From assembly GCA_934098485.1 (NCBI GenBank), contig CAKOOH010000001.1:167434-231433 (forward strand): a DNA stretch of 64,000 bases. The letters run 5' to 3'. The notes under the pieces are model-generated. The model had not been told where the DNA came from, did no database searches, and saw only the letters and a program-made list of their open reading frames with translations. The stretch's first letter is position 1, and each line of letters opens with the position of its first letter. Positions 43,226 to 51,404 of this stretch are shown in pieces. This DNA is from an uncultured Bacilli bacterium. Lineage in GTDB: Bacteria; Bacillota_I; Bacilli_A; RF39; UBA660. Position numbers and translations under genes: made by a program.

Positions 43226-43933
43226 TTATGATAAATTGATTAAATCACTATTTTTTTCAAGTAATCCGTTATAAAACGAAGGTATTTCTCCTTGAATAAT
43301 TTTTGATGCCACTAACACATCATAACTATTTACTAAATCTTTTTCTTTAAATGGGATAACAACTGCACTTTCAATTGTAAAATTTATATATAACTCAATT
43401 TGTAAAGAGTTTATTCCATAAGTTTTAACTTTGGTTTTCATATTACCGCTTATACTTTGCAAAATGGAAATTCTACTTTCTATTTTGGGACCTACATTTG
43501 CTAAAAGTAAATTATTAGTATAATTATAAAAGGGGAGTTTCATATAAATTTTACTATTATCAAATCTAGCATCAAAATATCCTAAATTACCTGTATCTGC
43601 CACATTTTTCATTATCGACTTTTTTATTTCAATTAAAAGATTATATGCATTTTCTAAATTATAATCTACACTTTCAACTTTATTTTCATTTTTATTAATG
43701 GTAATTAAATCATTTATATTATATTTATGAAAAACTTCTCCTTTAATGTTAGCATTTACAATATTCGTCATAACATCGCTTATTACTTTTTGGCAAATTC
43801 CATACATATTATCCGTAATCTTTACGCCAATAGATTTTATTAAGAAAAAAGTACTTAAAAAAATTAAACATAATACTATAATAGTTAAATTTTTATTAGT
43901 AATAAATTTATTTTTTCCTTTAAATCTTTTCAT
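43226..43933 (-). CDS. yunB: Sporulation protein YunB
   Basis: 235 residues: a membrane helix at residues 17-33, then a domain with ADTGNLGYFDARFD (family TG-N-G region), LLANVGPKIESRISILQSISG, KTYGINSLQIELYINF and IQGEIPSFYNG near the end, matching YunB. In Bacillus YunB is made in the mother cell under sigma-E and affects spore formation; the mechanism is not known. Short gaps link it to both neighbours in a minus-strand operon. Confidence 0.88.
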   Translation of the reverse strand: MKRFKGKNKFITNKNLTIIVLCLIFLSTFFLIKSIGVKITDNMYGICQKVISDVMTNIVNANIKGEVFHKYNINDLITINKNENKVESVDYNLENAYNLLIEIKKSIMKNVADTGNLGYFDARFDNSKIYMKLPFYNYTNNLLLANVGPKIESRISILQSISGNMKTKVKTYGINSLQIELYINFTIESAVVIPFKEKDLVNSYDVLVASKIIQGEIPSFYNGLLEKNSDLINLS

Positions 43934-43960
43934 AATAAATTATATGAAAAAAATAAGGCT

Positions 43961-44716
43961 TTAAAACAAGCCCCATTTAAATATATTGTTAGCAACCACT
44001 ACTGAGATGCCTATTAAAACAATAATAAAGATAAAAACCAATATTTTAATTAACACGGAGTTAGATTTAATGTCTTTTTGCATATCTTTAAAATCATCAA
44101 AATCTTCTTCTGTAACTCTAAGTTTACCCGTATAAAACTCTTCTTCTTCTTTTTCGGGAGGTTCAACTTTAACGATGCTATTTTCACTTTTATTATCATC
44201 TTCATCTGCTAAATCTAAAAGTTCCGCATCTTTTCTTTGATTTTTTAATTCTAACTCTGTAATTGTATTCATTAAACTAGTAATTTCTAGTGCTTCTTCT
44301 TCTTTTGCACTATATTTTTCATTTACTTTATCTACTAAATCTCTACCACTATAAGCTCTATTTAATCTTTCTACTTCATAGTCGATATTTTTTTCCTGTC
44401 TAGCCTTACTTAAAATATTATTCAAATCATATTCTTTTGTATCTTCTTTTAAAATTTCACTTTCTGGTTCTGTATCTTCATCTATACTAATTGATTTTCT
44501 CTTAGGTATATTATCGCGATATTTTTTATCAAGCATATCTCTGATTTGATCGACATCTATTGCTTTAGCATTATCTTTAAGGACCGAAATATTGGAATTA
44601 ACATCAAACTTATTATAATTATCTAATTCATAATTTTTGTATAAATCTTGATTTCTTTCTGTTCTTTTTTTTAATTCTGGTGTGTCGTTTTCATATTTAT
44701 CCATTCGCGTATTCAT
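43961..44716 (-). CDS. Tail-anchored, mostly disordered acidic protein
   Basis: About 251 residues. A long, highly charged region (KYENDTPELKKRTERNQDLYK, later AKEEEALEITSLMNTITELELK with coiled-coil character) ends in one membrane helix (about 222-244). ATG 44716 (MNTRMDKY) is preferred because GTG 44725 and ATG 44722 lie in the TAGGTGATG ribosome site. Unknown family. Adjacent yunB suggests a link to sporulation or the cell surface, but this is only context. Confidence 0.6.
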   Translation of the reverse strand: MNTRMDKYENDTPELKKRTERNQDLYKNYELDNYNKFDVNSNISVLKDNAKAIDVDQIRDMLDKKYRDNIPKRKSISIDEDTEPESEILKEDTKEYDLNNILSKARQEKNIDYEVERLNRAYSGRDLVDKVNEKYSAKEEEALEITSLMNTITELELKNQRKDAELLDLADEDDNKSENSIVKVEPPEKEEEEFYTGKLRVTEEDFDDFKDMQKDIKSNSVLIKILVFIFIIVLIGISVVVANNIFKWGLF

Positions 44717-44845
44717 ACGCATCACCTACTCTAAAGTTATAATATCATATTTTAAAGAATAATTAAATACGAAAAAACAATTAATAATAGGTATTCGCCC
44801 TTAACAAAATAGTCATTTATCATAAGATAAAATTAAGGAGGATAT

Positions 44846-45262
44846 ATGTTATTTAGTTTTGATAATGATTTTATATTAGAAGATTATTTTAATTTAAATA
44901 AAAAGACTTCTGATATTTTAAGTCCTAAAGAGGGCCAAATGATTGGTAATATGTTTTATAATGAATATGATAGTTATAAAAATTATAAGCCTAAAGAAGT
45001 AGTTGTTACTAGTGATAAAGAAAGGTTATTACAAAGAATAAGAGAACTTGATTTTGCTGTTAATGATTTATTACTTGCTTTAGATTTAGATCCGAATAAT
45101 AAAACATATTATGAATTATTTAAAAAATATGTTGAAGAAGAAAATGCTTGCATAAAAAAATACAGTGAAGATTATAGTGTTTTATGTGTAAAAGATGATA
45201 CTAAAGGAGTTTATACTTGGGAAAAAGGACCATGGCCATGGGAGGGTGAAAGATATGTTTAA
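44846..45262 (+). CDS. cotJB: Spore coat CotJB with a CotJA-like N-terminal extension
   Basis: 138 residues. Residues ~60-138 are CotJB (ERLLQRIRELDFAVNDLLLALDLDPNN ... and the C-terminal GPWPWEG). Residues ~22-52 read ILSPKEGQMIGNMFYNEYDS, resembling the SPKEA...GTLWPVFYDYY segment of CotJA. In Bacillus cotJA, cotJB and cotJC are separate genes of a sigma-E coat operon. Here JA and JB look fused. It overlaps cotJC by eight bases. AAGGAGG ribosome site. Confidence 0.82.
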   Translation: MLFSFDNDFILEDYFNLNKKTSDILSPKEGQMIGNMFYNEYDSYKNYKPKEVVVTSDKERLLQRIRELDFAVNDLLLALDLDPNNKTYYELFKKYVEEENACIKKYSEDYSVLCVKDDTKGVYTWEKGPWPWEGERYV

Positions 45263-45818
45263 ATATGAAAAGATACTTCCATATAAAATTGATATAAAAA
45301 AGAAAGATGTTAAAATGGCTAAGTATTTAATAACTCAGTTTGGTGGTGCCAATGGTGAATTAGGAGCTGCTTTAAGATATTTTTCACAAAAATTTAGTAT
45401 GCCAACAGATGAAGGAAGGGCCTTACTTAATGATATTGCTACAGAAGAATTTGGTCATGCGGAAATGATTTGTGTTATGGTTCATCAGTTATTAAAAGGT
45501 GCTAGTGTTGACGAATTAAAGAAGTATGGTCTAACAAGTCAGTATGTTGAACATGGTTATGGAATTTATCCAACTGATTCTAATGGCGTTCCTTTTAGTG
45601 CGACTGTCTTTGCGTCTGTTGGAGATCCTATCGCGGATTTAGCAGAAGATATGGCCGCTGAAGAAAAAGCAAGAACCACTTATGAACACTTAATAGATAT
45701 TGCTGAAGATGAAGACGTTATAAATATTTTATTATTTTTAAGACAAAGAGAAATTGTTCATTATAATAGATTCAAAAAATTATATGAAACTTATAAATAT
45801 GCTAAGAAAAAAATGTAA
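45255..45818 (+). CDS. cotJC: Spore coat protein CotJC, manganese-catalase family
   Basis: About 187 residues from ATG 45255, which follows GGAGGGTG; the upstream in-frame ATG at 45195 lies within cotJB. The ferritin-like four-helix bundle has QFGGANGELGAALRYFSQ, ATEEFGHAEMI, GDPIADLAEDMAAEEKART and LRQREIVHYNRF, supplying the Glu/His ligands of a di-manganese site. It likely forms an inner spore-coat layer and may break down hydrogen peroxide. A strong terminator follows. Confidence 0.94.
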   Translation: MFKYEKILPYKIDIKKKDVKMAKYLITQFGGANGELGAALRYFSQKFSMPTDEGRALLNDIATEEFGHAEMICVMVHQLLKGASVDELKKYGLTSQYVEHGYGIYPTDSNGVPFSATVFASVGDPIADLAEDMAAEEKARTTYEHLIDIAEDEDVINILLFLRQREIVHYNRFKKLYETYKYAKKKM

Positions 45819-45829
45819 ACAGCAAAAAG

Positions 45830-45861
45830 ACCTATAAAGAAAAATAACTTTATAGGTTTTT
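45830..45861 (+). terminator. Terminator of the cotJ operon
   Basis: ACCTATAAAG / CTTTATAGGT ten-bp stem and a T run. Confidence 0.9.
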
Positions 45862-45918
45862 ATTAATTTAGTAGAATTTTGCTAAGGATTGTGCTATTAT
45901 TAAAATAGGAGGATTCTT

Positions 45919-46713
45919 ATGGAAGCATTTATAAATAGTGCCATTACTAATGGGATAATTAGTTTTTTAGAAACAGATGCTTCTAAAAAAGATGGAGCAC
46001 ATGTATTTGAAAATAAGGTAATTACAATATTAACTAGGATATATAGTGAACCAGATGTTATTAATCCTTTTAAATTAAAAAATGAAAAAACTTTTAAAGA
46101 TAATTTAGGTATTTATGGACTTACAGAAAATGAAATAGATAGATTTATTTCCCTTATGAATGTTTATGGAATATGGCTTAATAGTAATAGAACTAATAAA
46201 AATAATGTATTTGAAGAAATAAGTTTATTACTGATAAGAATGATAATGCTTAAAAATAGGTATATTAGTATTTCTAATGATGAATTAAGAGTATATGATG
46301 AATTTTTTAGTTTAGCAAATGACAAAATTAAAATGATTGCGGAAATGTCGGCGGTTTCACCTACTAAGGTAAGTGCAGTTTGGCATAGAAAAAGAGCGCA
46401 CATTATAAAAAACAATGATGCTATGTATTTGACTATTATAGAGCCTAAATTACTTAGTAGCGAGGTTTATAAAAAATATGGCGTAAGTATTAATGAAGTT
46501 AAGCAGTTATCTAATAATGCTATAGATGAAATTAATAAGCAAATTTTGATGGAAGAGAATGGTAGCACTGTTGGGGGTGGCAGAACTAAAGAAAAACCAC
46601 TACAATTAGTTCTTACAAGTGGTAATGGTTTTGTTGATATGATAGTTTTACTTAGTATTATGTGCACAGAAATAATGATAGGAATTGTTATAACAGTAAC
46701 GCTGATGGGGTGA
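45919..46713 (+). CDS. Tail-anchored protein of unknown function
   Basis: 264 residues. Mostly helical and soluble; residues ~130-165 (FFSLANDKIKMIAEMSAVSPTKVSAVWHRKRAHI) look a little like a regulator helix pair. A Gly-rich linker (STVGGGRTKEKP) leads to a C-terminal membrane helix (~240-262). The family is not recognised. AGGAGG ribosome site. It begins a plus-strand run of short-gap genes up to 49091. Confidence 0.65.
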   Translation: MEAFINSAITNGIISFLETDASKKDGAHVFENKVITILTRIYSEPDVINPFKLKNEKTFKDNLGIYGLTENEIDRFISLMNVYGIWLNSNRTNKNNVFEEISLLLIRMIMLKNRYISISNDELRVYDEFFSLANDKIKMIAEMSAVSPTKVSAVWHRKRAHIIKNNDAMYLTIIEPKLLSSEVYKKYGVSINEVKQLSNNAIDEINKQILMEENGSTVGGGRTKEKPLQLVLTSGNGFVDMIVLLSIMCTEIMIGIVITVTLMG

Positions 46714-46717
46714 TAAA

Positions 46718-46996
46718 ATGAAAAAGGTTGTTATAAATGATAAAGAATATGAGATTGTTAAAGATTATCGAGATGGCTTTGATGAAGCAGAAGTTAAAAG
46801 TAAATTAACAGATTATTTTGATAATTATGATTATGTGGCTGGAGACTGGGCTTATGGAAAGTTAAGATTAAAAGGTTTTTATGATGAAAAAAATAAAAAG
46901 GCTACAAACATAAATAATGTAAAATTTTTTGAGGATTATATAAAAAATAATTGTGCAACTAATTGCAAACATTTTTTAATGAAAAAAATTAATTGA
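46718..46996 (+). CDS. YutD-like protein (DUF1027)
   Basis: 92 residues. VINDKEYEIVKDYRDGFD, then YDYVAGDWAYGKLRLKGFYDEKN and CATNCKHFLMKKI are the conserved blocks of the YutD family, including paired cysteines near the end. The function is unknown. In Bacillus yutD lies near yutH and yutI, and relatives of both occur nearby here. Confidence 0.9.
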   Translation: MKKVVINDKEYEIVKDYRDGFDEAEVKSKLTDYFDNYDYVAGDWAYGKLRLKGFYDEKNKKATNINNVKFFEDYIKNNCATNCKHFLMKKIN

Positions 46997-47046
46997 TATC
47001 TACATAAAGATATGGTAGTATTAATAATAGGATAGTGAGGGATACT

Positions 47047-47328
47047 ATGGTAGAATTTAAAAAGGATAATGGCGAAATATTTGAAGCAGAATTAATTAGT
47101 TATTTCGAATTAGCAAATACAGGCAAAAAATATGTTTTTTATACGTCTCATGAACAAGTGGAAAATGGTTTAATAAAGATGTATGTTTCAGAAGTTAATG
47201 TGGAAGGACAAACTATTTCAGCAGATATGACTGATGAGGAATGGGCTAATATAAAAACTATTATGAAATCTATGCTTAAAGGTATTAAAGATGACAATAT
47301 TAAATATTTATCTTGGGAGGTAAAATAA
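47047..47328 (+). CDS. DUF1292 family protein (YrzB-like)
   Basis: 93 residues; ATG 47047 lies after GTGAGGG, which rules out the in-frame GTG at 47035. The motif ELANTGKKYVFYTSHE followed by YVSEVNVEGQ fits DUF1292, small soluble proteins common in Firmicutes with unknown function. It sits two bases before the next gene. Confidence 0.8.
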   Translation: MVEFKKDNGEIFEAELISYFELANTGKKYVFYTSHEQVENGLIKMYVSEVNVEGQTISADMTDEEWANIKTIMKSMLKGIKDDNIKYLSWEVK

Positions 47329-47329
47329 A

Positions 47330-48172
47330 ATGGCAAAAACAATTGCACTTACAAAAGAACAACTTGATACAATATCAAATGTTTTTAAAACGGCTATAAC
47401 TTTTGTGAAAAGTGGAGTAGAAGTTGCTAAGGATGTTACTTCACAAATTAATGGTACTGCTTATGAAGGGAAACATGATCAAAATGTGCCTCTTGAAACT
47501 AAATTAGAAAGCACTGTTGCAACTCCAAATATTGAAGTTAATAATGCCGATGTTTTAAGAGCAATGAATGATACTCCAGATATCTCACATATAGTTAATC
47601 CTAGTGAAATGAATATAACTCCAACTGGGGCTGATTTAGTTTATGATGCGGTAACTAATCCCGTTGCAGGAACACCAGATTTAATGGGAGTAGTTAATAG
47701 AGGAGACGTGGAAAGTTCTGGCACCTTTAAATATGAAAATATGAGTGTGGATGAACTTCTTGATGAAACTGTTAAGTTACGTAGCCGTTTAGTAGAATTA
47801 AGAGCCCAAAATAATGATTATGAAAATCAAATTGGTTATGAACTTAATACTCTAAGATTTATGATGAGATATGATTCAAATCATGATTATAGTGTAGAAG
47901 AAAAAAAATTAGATGATCTTGCCAATAAAAAATTGTTAAATTCTACTACAATTGAGGTATTAGATGGTGAAATAACAATTATTAATAATATTATTAAACA
48001 AAAGTGTCATCAAATGGAAAAAGCCACTCGTCAAAGTTTAGACATTCCTTTAGGTGATGCACCAGCAAATATGGTAAATGGTAATCCTATGACACCAAAT
48101 TTACCAGAAAATGAAGAAGCAATAATACCAAATGAACAAATAGCAGGTCAAACAAAAATGATGGGATTCTAA
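47330..48172 (+). CDS. Hypothetical protein with central coiled coil
   Basis: 280 residues. The N-terminal ~130 residues are low in hydrophobics and rich in Asn/Thr/Pro; residues ~140-215 (LLDETVKLRSRLVELRAQNNDYENQIGYEL) form a coiled coil; the C-terminus is Pro/Asn-rich. No signal peptide. I do not recognise a family. GGGAGG ribosome site in the end of the previous gene; likely co-translated. Confidence 0.6.
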   Translation: MAKTIALTKEQLDTISNVFKTAITFVKSGVEVAKDVTSQINGTAYEGKHDQNVPLETKLESTVATPNIEVNNADVLRAMNDTPDISHIVNPSEMNITPTGADLVYDAVTNPVAGTPDLMGVVNRGDVESSGTFKYENMSVDELLDETVKLRSRLVELRAQNNDYENQIGYELNTLRFMMRYDSNHDYSVEEKKLDDLANKKLLNSTTIEVLDGEITIINNIIKQKCHQMEKATRQSLDIPLGDAPANMVNGNPMTPNLPENEEAIIPNEQIAGQTKMMGF

Positions 48173-48206
48173 GTATAATACTTAGAATTTTTTCATATAA
48201 ACTAAT

Positions 48207-49091
48207 ATGGAAGATATTTTAGAATTTTATTATGATATTACTAATTTAAATATAAAAAAATATAAAGATTATTATATTGTGAAAGATTTATTTGATACTT
48301 ATTTGTTAGAAGAATTATTATATGATAAAGAAACTTTAAAAAAGAATATTGATATACTTAATAATACTAATATTTTATATCATTTACTCATTCTTACAAA
48401 AGATGGTAATATGACTTTTAGTTATGATGATAAAGAGTATGTTCTTTTGAAAATTAGAGAAGATATTAATAAAAATGTTAGCATTTTTGATTTTAATGAA
48501 TTTAAGGTTAGCGGTACTTTTAATTGGGGAGAACTTTGGAGTAAACGAATTGATTATTATGAGACGCAAGTAGAAGAAGTAATTAAGGATGAAAGCGTTA
48601 AGTATAGTTTGCAGTATTATATTGGACTATCAGAAAATGCAATTAGTATGTTTAATGATTTAAATGAGTTATATGATAATAATTTAATTACATTTGGATT
48701 ATCTCATCATAAATTAGAAATTCCTTTAAATGTAATTAATTTCTATGATCCAGTTAATATCTTTGTGGATAATGATGTTAGAGATTTATCTGAATATGTA
48801 AAAGCAGTTTTTTTTGAAGAAAATTTAACTAACTCAGAAATATTAACTTTAGTTGATAAGGTTAACTTTACGGAAGTAAGTGCCAATTATTTTTTAGACC
48901 GTCTTTTGTATCCTTCTTATTTTTTTAAAGTGTATGATGAATATATTGAAAGCAAAAATCTAGATAAGAAAATATTTTTGATTATTAAAAAAAGTCCGGA
49001 ATTTGAAATGTTATTAAAACAAATCTATTCTAGACTGATAATTAAATATAATATTAAAATAAACTCTTGGATATTTAAATCTCAACATTAA
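48207..49091 (+). CDS. YutH/CotS-like spore-associated protein
   Basis: 294 residues. The middle has SGTFNWGELWSKRIDYYETQVEEV, similar to the 'W..LW..R.D..E' block of the YutH/CotS spore coat kinase-like family. The length is slightly short for the family and I do not see a clear kinase catalytic loop, so it may be a pseudokinase-like relative. The presence of yutD- and yutI-like genes around it supports this naming. It overlaps the convergent NifU-like gene by 17 bases. Confidence 0.5.
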   Translation: MEDILEFYYDITNLNIKKYKDYYIVKDLFDTYLLEELLYDKETLKKNIDILNNTNILYHLLILTKDGNMTFSYDDKEYVLLKIREDINKNVSIFDFNEFKVSGTFNWGELWSKRIDYYETQVEEVIKDESVKYSLQYYIGLSENAISMFNDLNELYDNNLITFGLSHHKLEIPLNVINFYDPVNIFVDNDVRDLSEYVKAVFFEENLTNSEILTLVDKVNFTEVSANYFLDRLLYPSYFFKVYDEYIESKNLDKKIFLIIKKSPEFEMLLKQIYSRLIIKYNIKINSWIFKSQH

Positions 49092-49299
49092 TTACTTCTT
49101 TAACTTCTGGTATTTTTTCTTGTAGGGCTTTTAGTAAACCTTCTTTTAAAGTGTCATCTTGATATATGCAATAGCTACAAGCACCAGTTAGTTTAACAAA
49201 GACAGTTCCATTATCATATTTAATAAATTCGATGTTTCCACCTTCACTATTTAAATATGGTTTTAAGTCATTAATTACTTCAATTATTTTTTCTTCCAT
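49075..49299 (-). CDS. NifU C-terminal-domain iron-sulfur scaffold (YutI-like)
   Basis: 74 residues. IIEVINDLKPYLNSEGGNIEFIKYD then VKLTGACSYCIYQDDTLKEGL with the CxxC (CSYC) and a C-terminal VKEVINVEI strand: a stand-alone NifU C-terminal (Nfu) domain. It carries or transfers Fe-S clusters. Convergent with the YutH-like gene and divergent from the S1 gene. Confidence 0.93.
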   Translation of the reverse strand: MEEKIIEVINDLKPYLNSEGGNIEFIKYDNGTVFVKLTGACSYCIYQDDTLKEGLLKALQEKIPEVKEVINVEI

Positions 49300-49385
49300 T
49301 TGTAATCACCTTTTAAATTATAGCAAAGCTTTTAGTATTTGACAAATAATTATGTTATAATCTTTTTATAAGGAGTGCATATAAT

Positions 49386-49739
49386 ATGTATGAAGTAGGA
49401 AAGATTATTGAAGTTAAAGTAAGTGGGATAGAACCATATGGAATTTTTGTTTTAGCGGAAAATGATTATTCAGGATTAATTCATATTTCGGAAGTTGATA
49501 ATAATTTTGTTAGAGATATTCATAATTATGTGAGTGTCGGAGATGTAATTTACGCAAATATTGTAGGCATTGATGAAGAAAATAAACATCTTAGTTTGTC
49601 TATTAGAAATATGAATTATAATAATAATGAAGGTAATACTAGAAAAATTAAAGAGAATATAAATGGTTTTTTACCTTTATATAATAATTTGCCTAAATGG
49701 ATTAGTGAGAAAGCTGAGGAAATTAAGGGCAAAAATTAA
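49386..49739 (+). CDS. S1 RNA-binding domain protein (YugI/GSP13-like)
   Basis: 117 residues: one S1 OB-fold at the N-terminus (EVGKIIEVKVSGIEPYGIFVLAENDYSGLIHISEV, ending LSLSIRNM) and a basic ~40-residue tail. Matches general stress protein 13/YugI, which binds ribosomes or RNA. Single gene with AAGGAG ribosome site and a bidirectional terminator behind it. Confidence 0.9.
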   Translation: MYEVGKIIEVKVSGIEPYGIFVLAENDYSGLIHISEVDNNFVRDIHNYVSVGDVIYANIVGIDEENKHLSLSIRNMNYNNNEGNTRKIKENINGFLPLYNNLPKWISEKAEEIKGKN

Positions 49740-49744
49740 TTAAC

Positions 49745-49776
49745 GAAAAAAGGAAGCATTAAACTTCCTTTTATTT
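49745..49776. terminator. Bidirectional terminator between S1 gene and tRNA cluster
   Basis: AAGGAAG / CTTCCTT stem flanked by A and T runs; ends both the plus-strand S1 gene and the minus-strand tRNA operon. Confidence 0.88.
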
Positions 49777-49783
49777 TTATAAA

Positions 49784-49859
49784 TGGTGTCCTGTATGCGA
49801 CTTGAACGCATGACCCTTTGATTAAAAGTCAAATGCTCTACCGACTGAGCTAACAGGAC
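49784..49859 (-). tRNA. tRNA-Lys (anticodon TTT)
   Basis: Acceptor GTCCTGT/ACAGGAC, anticodon loop CTTTTAA, T loop TTCAAGT, CCA encoded. Last gene of the six-tRNA minus-strand operon. Confidence 0.95.
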
Positions 49860-49866
49860 ATAAAAT

Positions 49867-49942
49867 TGGCTGCCTCGGGGGGATTCGAACCACCGAAATG
49901 TCAGAGTCAAAGTCTGATGCCTTACCGCTTGGCTACGAGGCA
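49867..49942 (-). tRNA. tRNA-Gln (anticodon TTG)
   Basis: Acceptor TGCCTCG/CGAGGCA, anticodon loop CTTTGAC, discriminator G, CCA encoded. Confidence 0.94.
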
Positions 49943-49949
49943 ATCAAAG

Positions 49950-50033
49950 TGGTGGAGGGACATAGATTTGAACTATGGAACCCGAAGGAACAGATTTACA
50001 GTCTGCCGCGTTTGACCACTTCGCTATCCCTCC
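49950..50033 (-). tRNA. tRNA-Tyr (anticodon GTA)
   Basis: Acceptor GGAGGGA/TCCCTCC, GTA anticodon, long class II variable arm (CCTTCGGG), CCA encoded. Confidence 0.95.
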
Positions 50034-50038
50034 AAAAG

Positions 50039-50114
50039 TGGTGCCGACAGAGGGAGTTGAACCCCCAACCTACTGATTACAAGTCAGTTGCGCTGCCAGT
50101 TACGCTATGTCGGC
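50039..50114 (-). tRNA. tRNA-Thr (anticodon TGT)
   Basis: Acceptor GCCGACA/TGTCGGC, anticodon loop CTTGTAA, T loop TTCAACT, CCA encoded. Confidence 0.95.
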
Positions 50115-50121
50115 AAAAAAA

Positions 50122-50198
50122 TGGTGGGCGATGTAGGACTCGAACCTACGACCCCCTGCTTGTAAGGCAGGTGCTCTAACCAACTGAGCTAATCGCCC
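50122..50198 (-). tRNA. tRNA-Val (anticodon TAC)
   Basis: Acceptor GGGCGAT/ATCGCCC, anticodon loop CTTACAA, T loop TTCGAGT, CCA encoded. Confidence 0.95.
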
Positions 50199-50213
50199 GA
50201 CTAATTATATAAA

Positions 50214-50302
50214 TGGTGCCCGAGGCCGGACTTGAACCGGCACGAGTTATTATGCTCGCAGGATTTTAAGTCCTGTGCGTCTACCTATTCCGCCACTCGG
50301 GC
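50214..50302 (-). tRNA. tRNA-Leu (anticodon TAA)
   Basis: Acceptor GCCCGAG/CTCGGGC, anticodon loop CTTAAAA, long variable arm, CCA encoded. First gene of the minus-strand operon. Confidence 0.95.
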
Positions 50303-50336
50303 GGGCACATTTGTCTTAAAAACTTAAGACTACTTG

Positions 50337-50365
50337 AATATACCAAATAATTTTAATTAGTGCAA
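50337..50365 (-). promoter_or_regulatory. Promoter of the minus-strand tRNA operon
   Basis: Minus strand: -35 TTGCAC (50360-50365), 17 bp, -10 TATATT (50337-50342), upstream of tRNA-Leu. Confidence 0.75.
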
Positions 50366-50487
50366 TACTTTTTATCAAAAAAACATAAAATTTTATTTTT
50401 TTTAGTAAATTTAAAATATTTTTTAGCAAAATAATCATATAAATAGTAAGAAACATGCAAAAATAGTAAAAAAATTGTTTCTAATTG

Positions 50488-50517
50488 TTGACTTAATTTT
50501 TTTTAGTGTGATATAAT
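50488..50517 (+). promoter_or_regulatory. Promoter of the plus-strand tRNA operon
   Basis: -35 TTGACT (50488-50493), 18 bp, -10 TATAAT (50512-50517), upstream of tRNA-Ser. The ~240 bases between the divergent tRNA operons hold no gene. Confidence 0.78.
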
Positions 50518-50543
50518 CAATTTGTTCCTTGAGAGAAGGAAAC

Positions 50544-50634
50544 GGAGAAATACCCAAGTCTGGTTGAAGGGACTGGTCTTGAAAACCAGGAGGTCGGAAA
50601 CGGCGCAGGGGTTCGAATCCCTTTTTCTCCGCCA
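50544..50634 (+). tRNA. tRNA-Ser (anticodon TGA)
   Basis: Acceptor GGAGAAA/TTTCTCC, anticodon TGA (TCTTGAAAA), long variable arm, discriminator G, CCA encoded. Confidence 0.95.
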
Positions 50635-50643
50635 TATAGTTAT

Positions 50644-50720
50644 CGCGGGATAGAGCAGCTCGGTAGCTCGCCAGGCTCATAACCTGGAGGTCGTTGGTTC
50701 AAATCCGGCTCCCGCAACCA
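50644..50720 (+). tRNA. Initiator tRNA-Met (anticodon CAT)
   Basis: Acceptor CGCGGGA/TCCCGCA leaves a C1-A72 mismatch, the mark of a formylated initiator tRNA. The anticodon stem is CCAGG/CCTGG, so the first of the usual three G-C pairs (29-41) is A-U. CCA encoded. Confidence 0.93.
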
Positions 50721-50721
50721 T

Positions 50722-50798
50722 GGTTCGTTAGTCTAGAGGCCTATGACGTCTGCCTGTCACGCAGAAGATCACGGGTTCAAATCCCGTACGAACCGCCA
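50722..50798 (+). tRNA. tRNA-Asp (anticodon GTC)
   Basis: Acceptor GGTTCGT/ACGAACC, anticodon loop CTGTCAC, discriminator G, CCA encoded. Confidence 0.95.
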
Positions 50799-50802
50799 TT
50801 TT

Positions 50803-50878
<76 letters not shown>

Positions 50879-50888
50879 TTAAGAAATT

Positions 50889-50917
50889 AATCCCTTATTT
50901 TTAGGGATTTTTTTTTG
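50889..50917 (+). terminator. Terminator of the Ser-Met-Asp-Phe tRNA operon
   Basis: AATCCCT / AGGGATT stem with a TATTTTT loop and eight T. Confidence 0.9.
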
Positions 50918-50920
50918 ATT

Positions 50921-50960
50921 TTAATTTTCTAAACACACTATCAAACTCACTTTTGAAAAC
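50921..50960 (+). repeat. Third, degenerate copy of the att-like repeat
   Basis: TTTTCTAAACACACTATCAA here resembles TTTTCAAACACACTATCAA in the 79-bp repeats at 51776 and 54160, and like the first of those it lies directly after a tRNA-operon terminator. Similarity fades after ~40 bases. Confidence 0.5.
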
Positions 50961-50990
50961 AATAAAAAAACACTCTTTTAAATAGTGCTT

Positions 50991-51404
50991 TTAAACAAAT
51001 AGATTTTCTTTATATTTTATTTTATGTTCCGATAGTAATAAACCAAAAGTATTATCATCTTCATAAATGTATTCATAGTTGTTATTATAATTATGATTAA
51101 AAGGCTTGGCATCAGATGGCACTTCGAATTTGATATATTTTTTATTTTTAAAGATAACATCTATTTCAATAATATCATATTTACATTTAATTCTTTTTAA
51201 TTTGTCATTCGATGCTATTAGTTTGCTTAATTTAACCATAAAAAAGTTAGCATATAATTTGTTTTTGATGATAGTTGGTTCGTACGGAATTTCTTCCCCA
51301 TTGTTATTTAAGTTGGCAATATAAAAATCATTAAAATCTTTGCCAGAAAAAGAAACGTTATCGCCGTTATTAAATATAAGTCTTATTGATTCTATATTGT
51401 CCAT
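50991..51404 (-). CDS. Hypothetical protein
   Basis: 137 residues, soluble, acidic to neutral, with predicted beta strands (SIRLIFNNGDNVSFSGKDFND, IIEIDVIFKNKKYIKFEVP) and an Asn/Tyr-rich stretch (NHNYNNNYEYIY). No signal peptide or known motif. A weak hairpin with T run (about 50966-50988 on the minus strand) follows it. It lies alone between tRNA operons. Confidence 0.6.
   Translation of the reverse strand: MDNIESIRLIFNNGDNVSFSGKDFNDFYIANLNNNGEEIPYEPTIIKNKLYANFFMVKLSKLIASNDKLKRIKCKYDIIEIDVIFKNKKYIKFEVPSDAKPFNHNYNNNYEYIYEDDNTFGLLLSEHKIKYKENLFV

Noticed and set aside
49898..50179. Protein frames across the tRNA clusters
   Set aside because: They are translations of tRNA genes and have no ribosome site or protein similarity.
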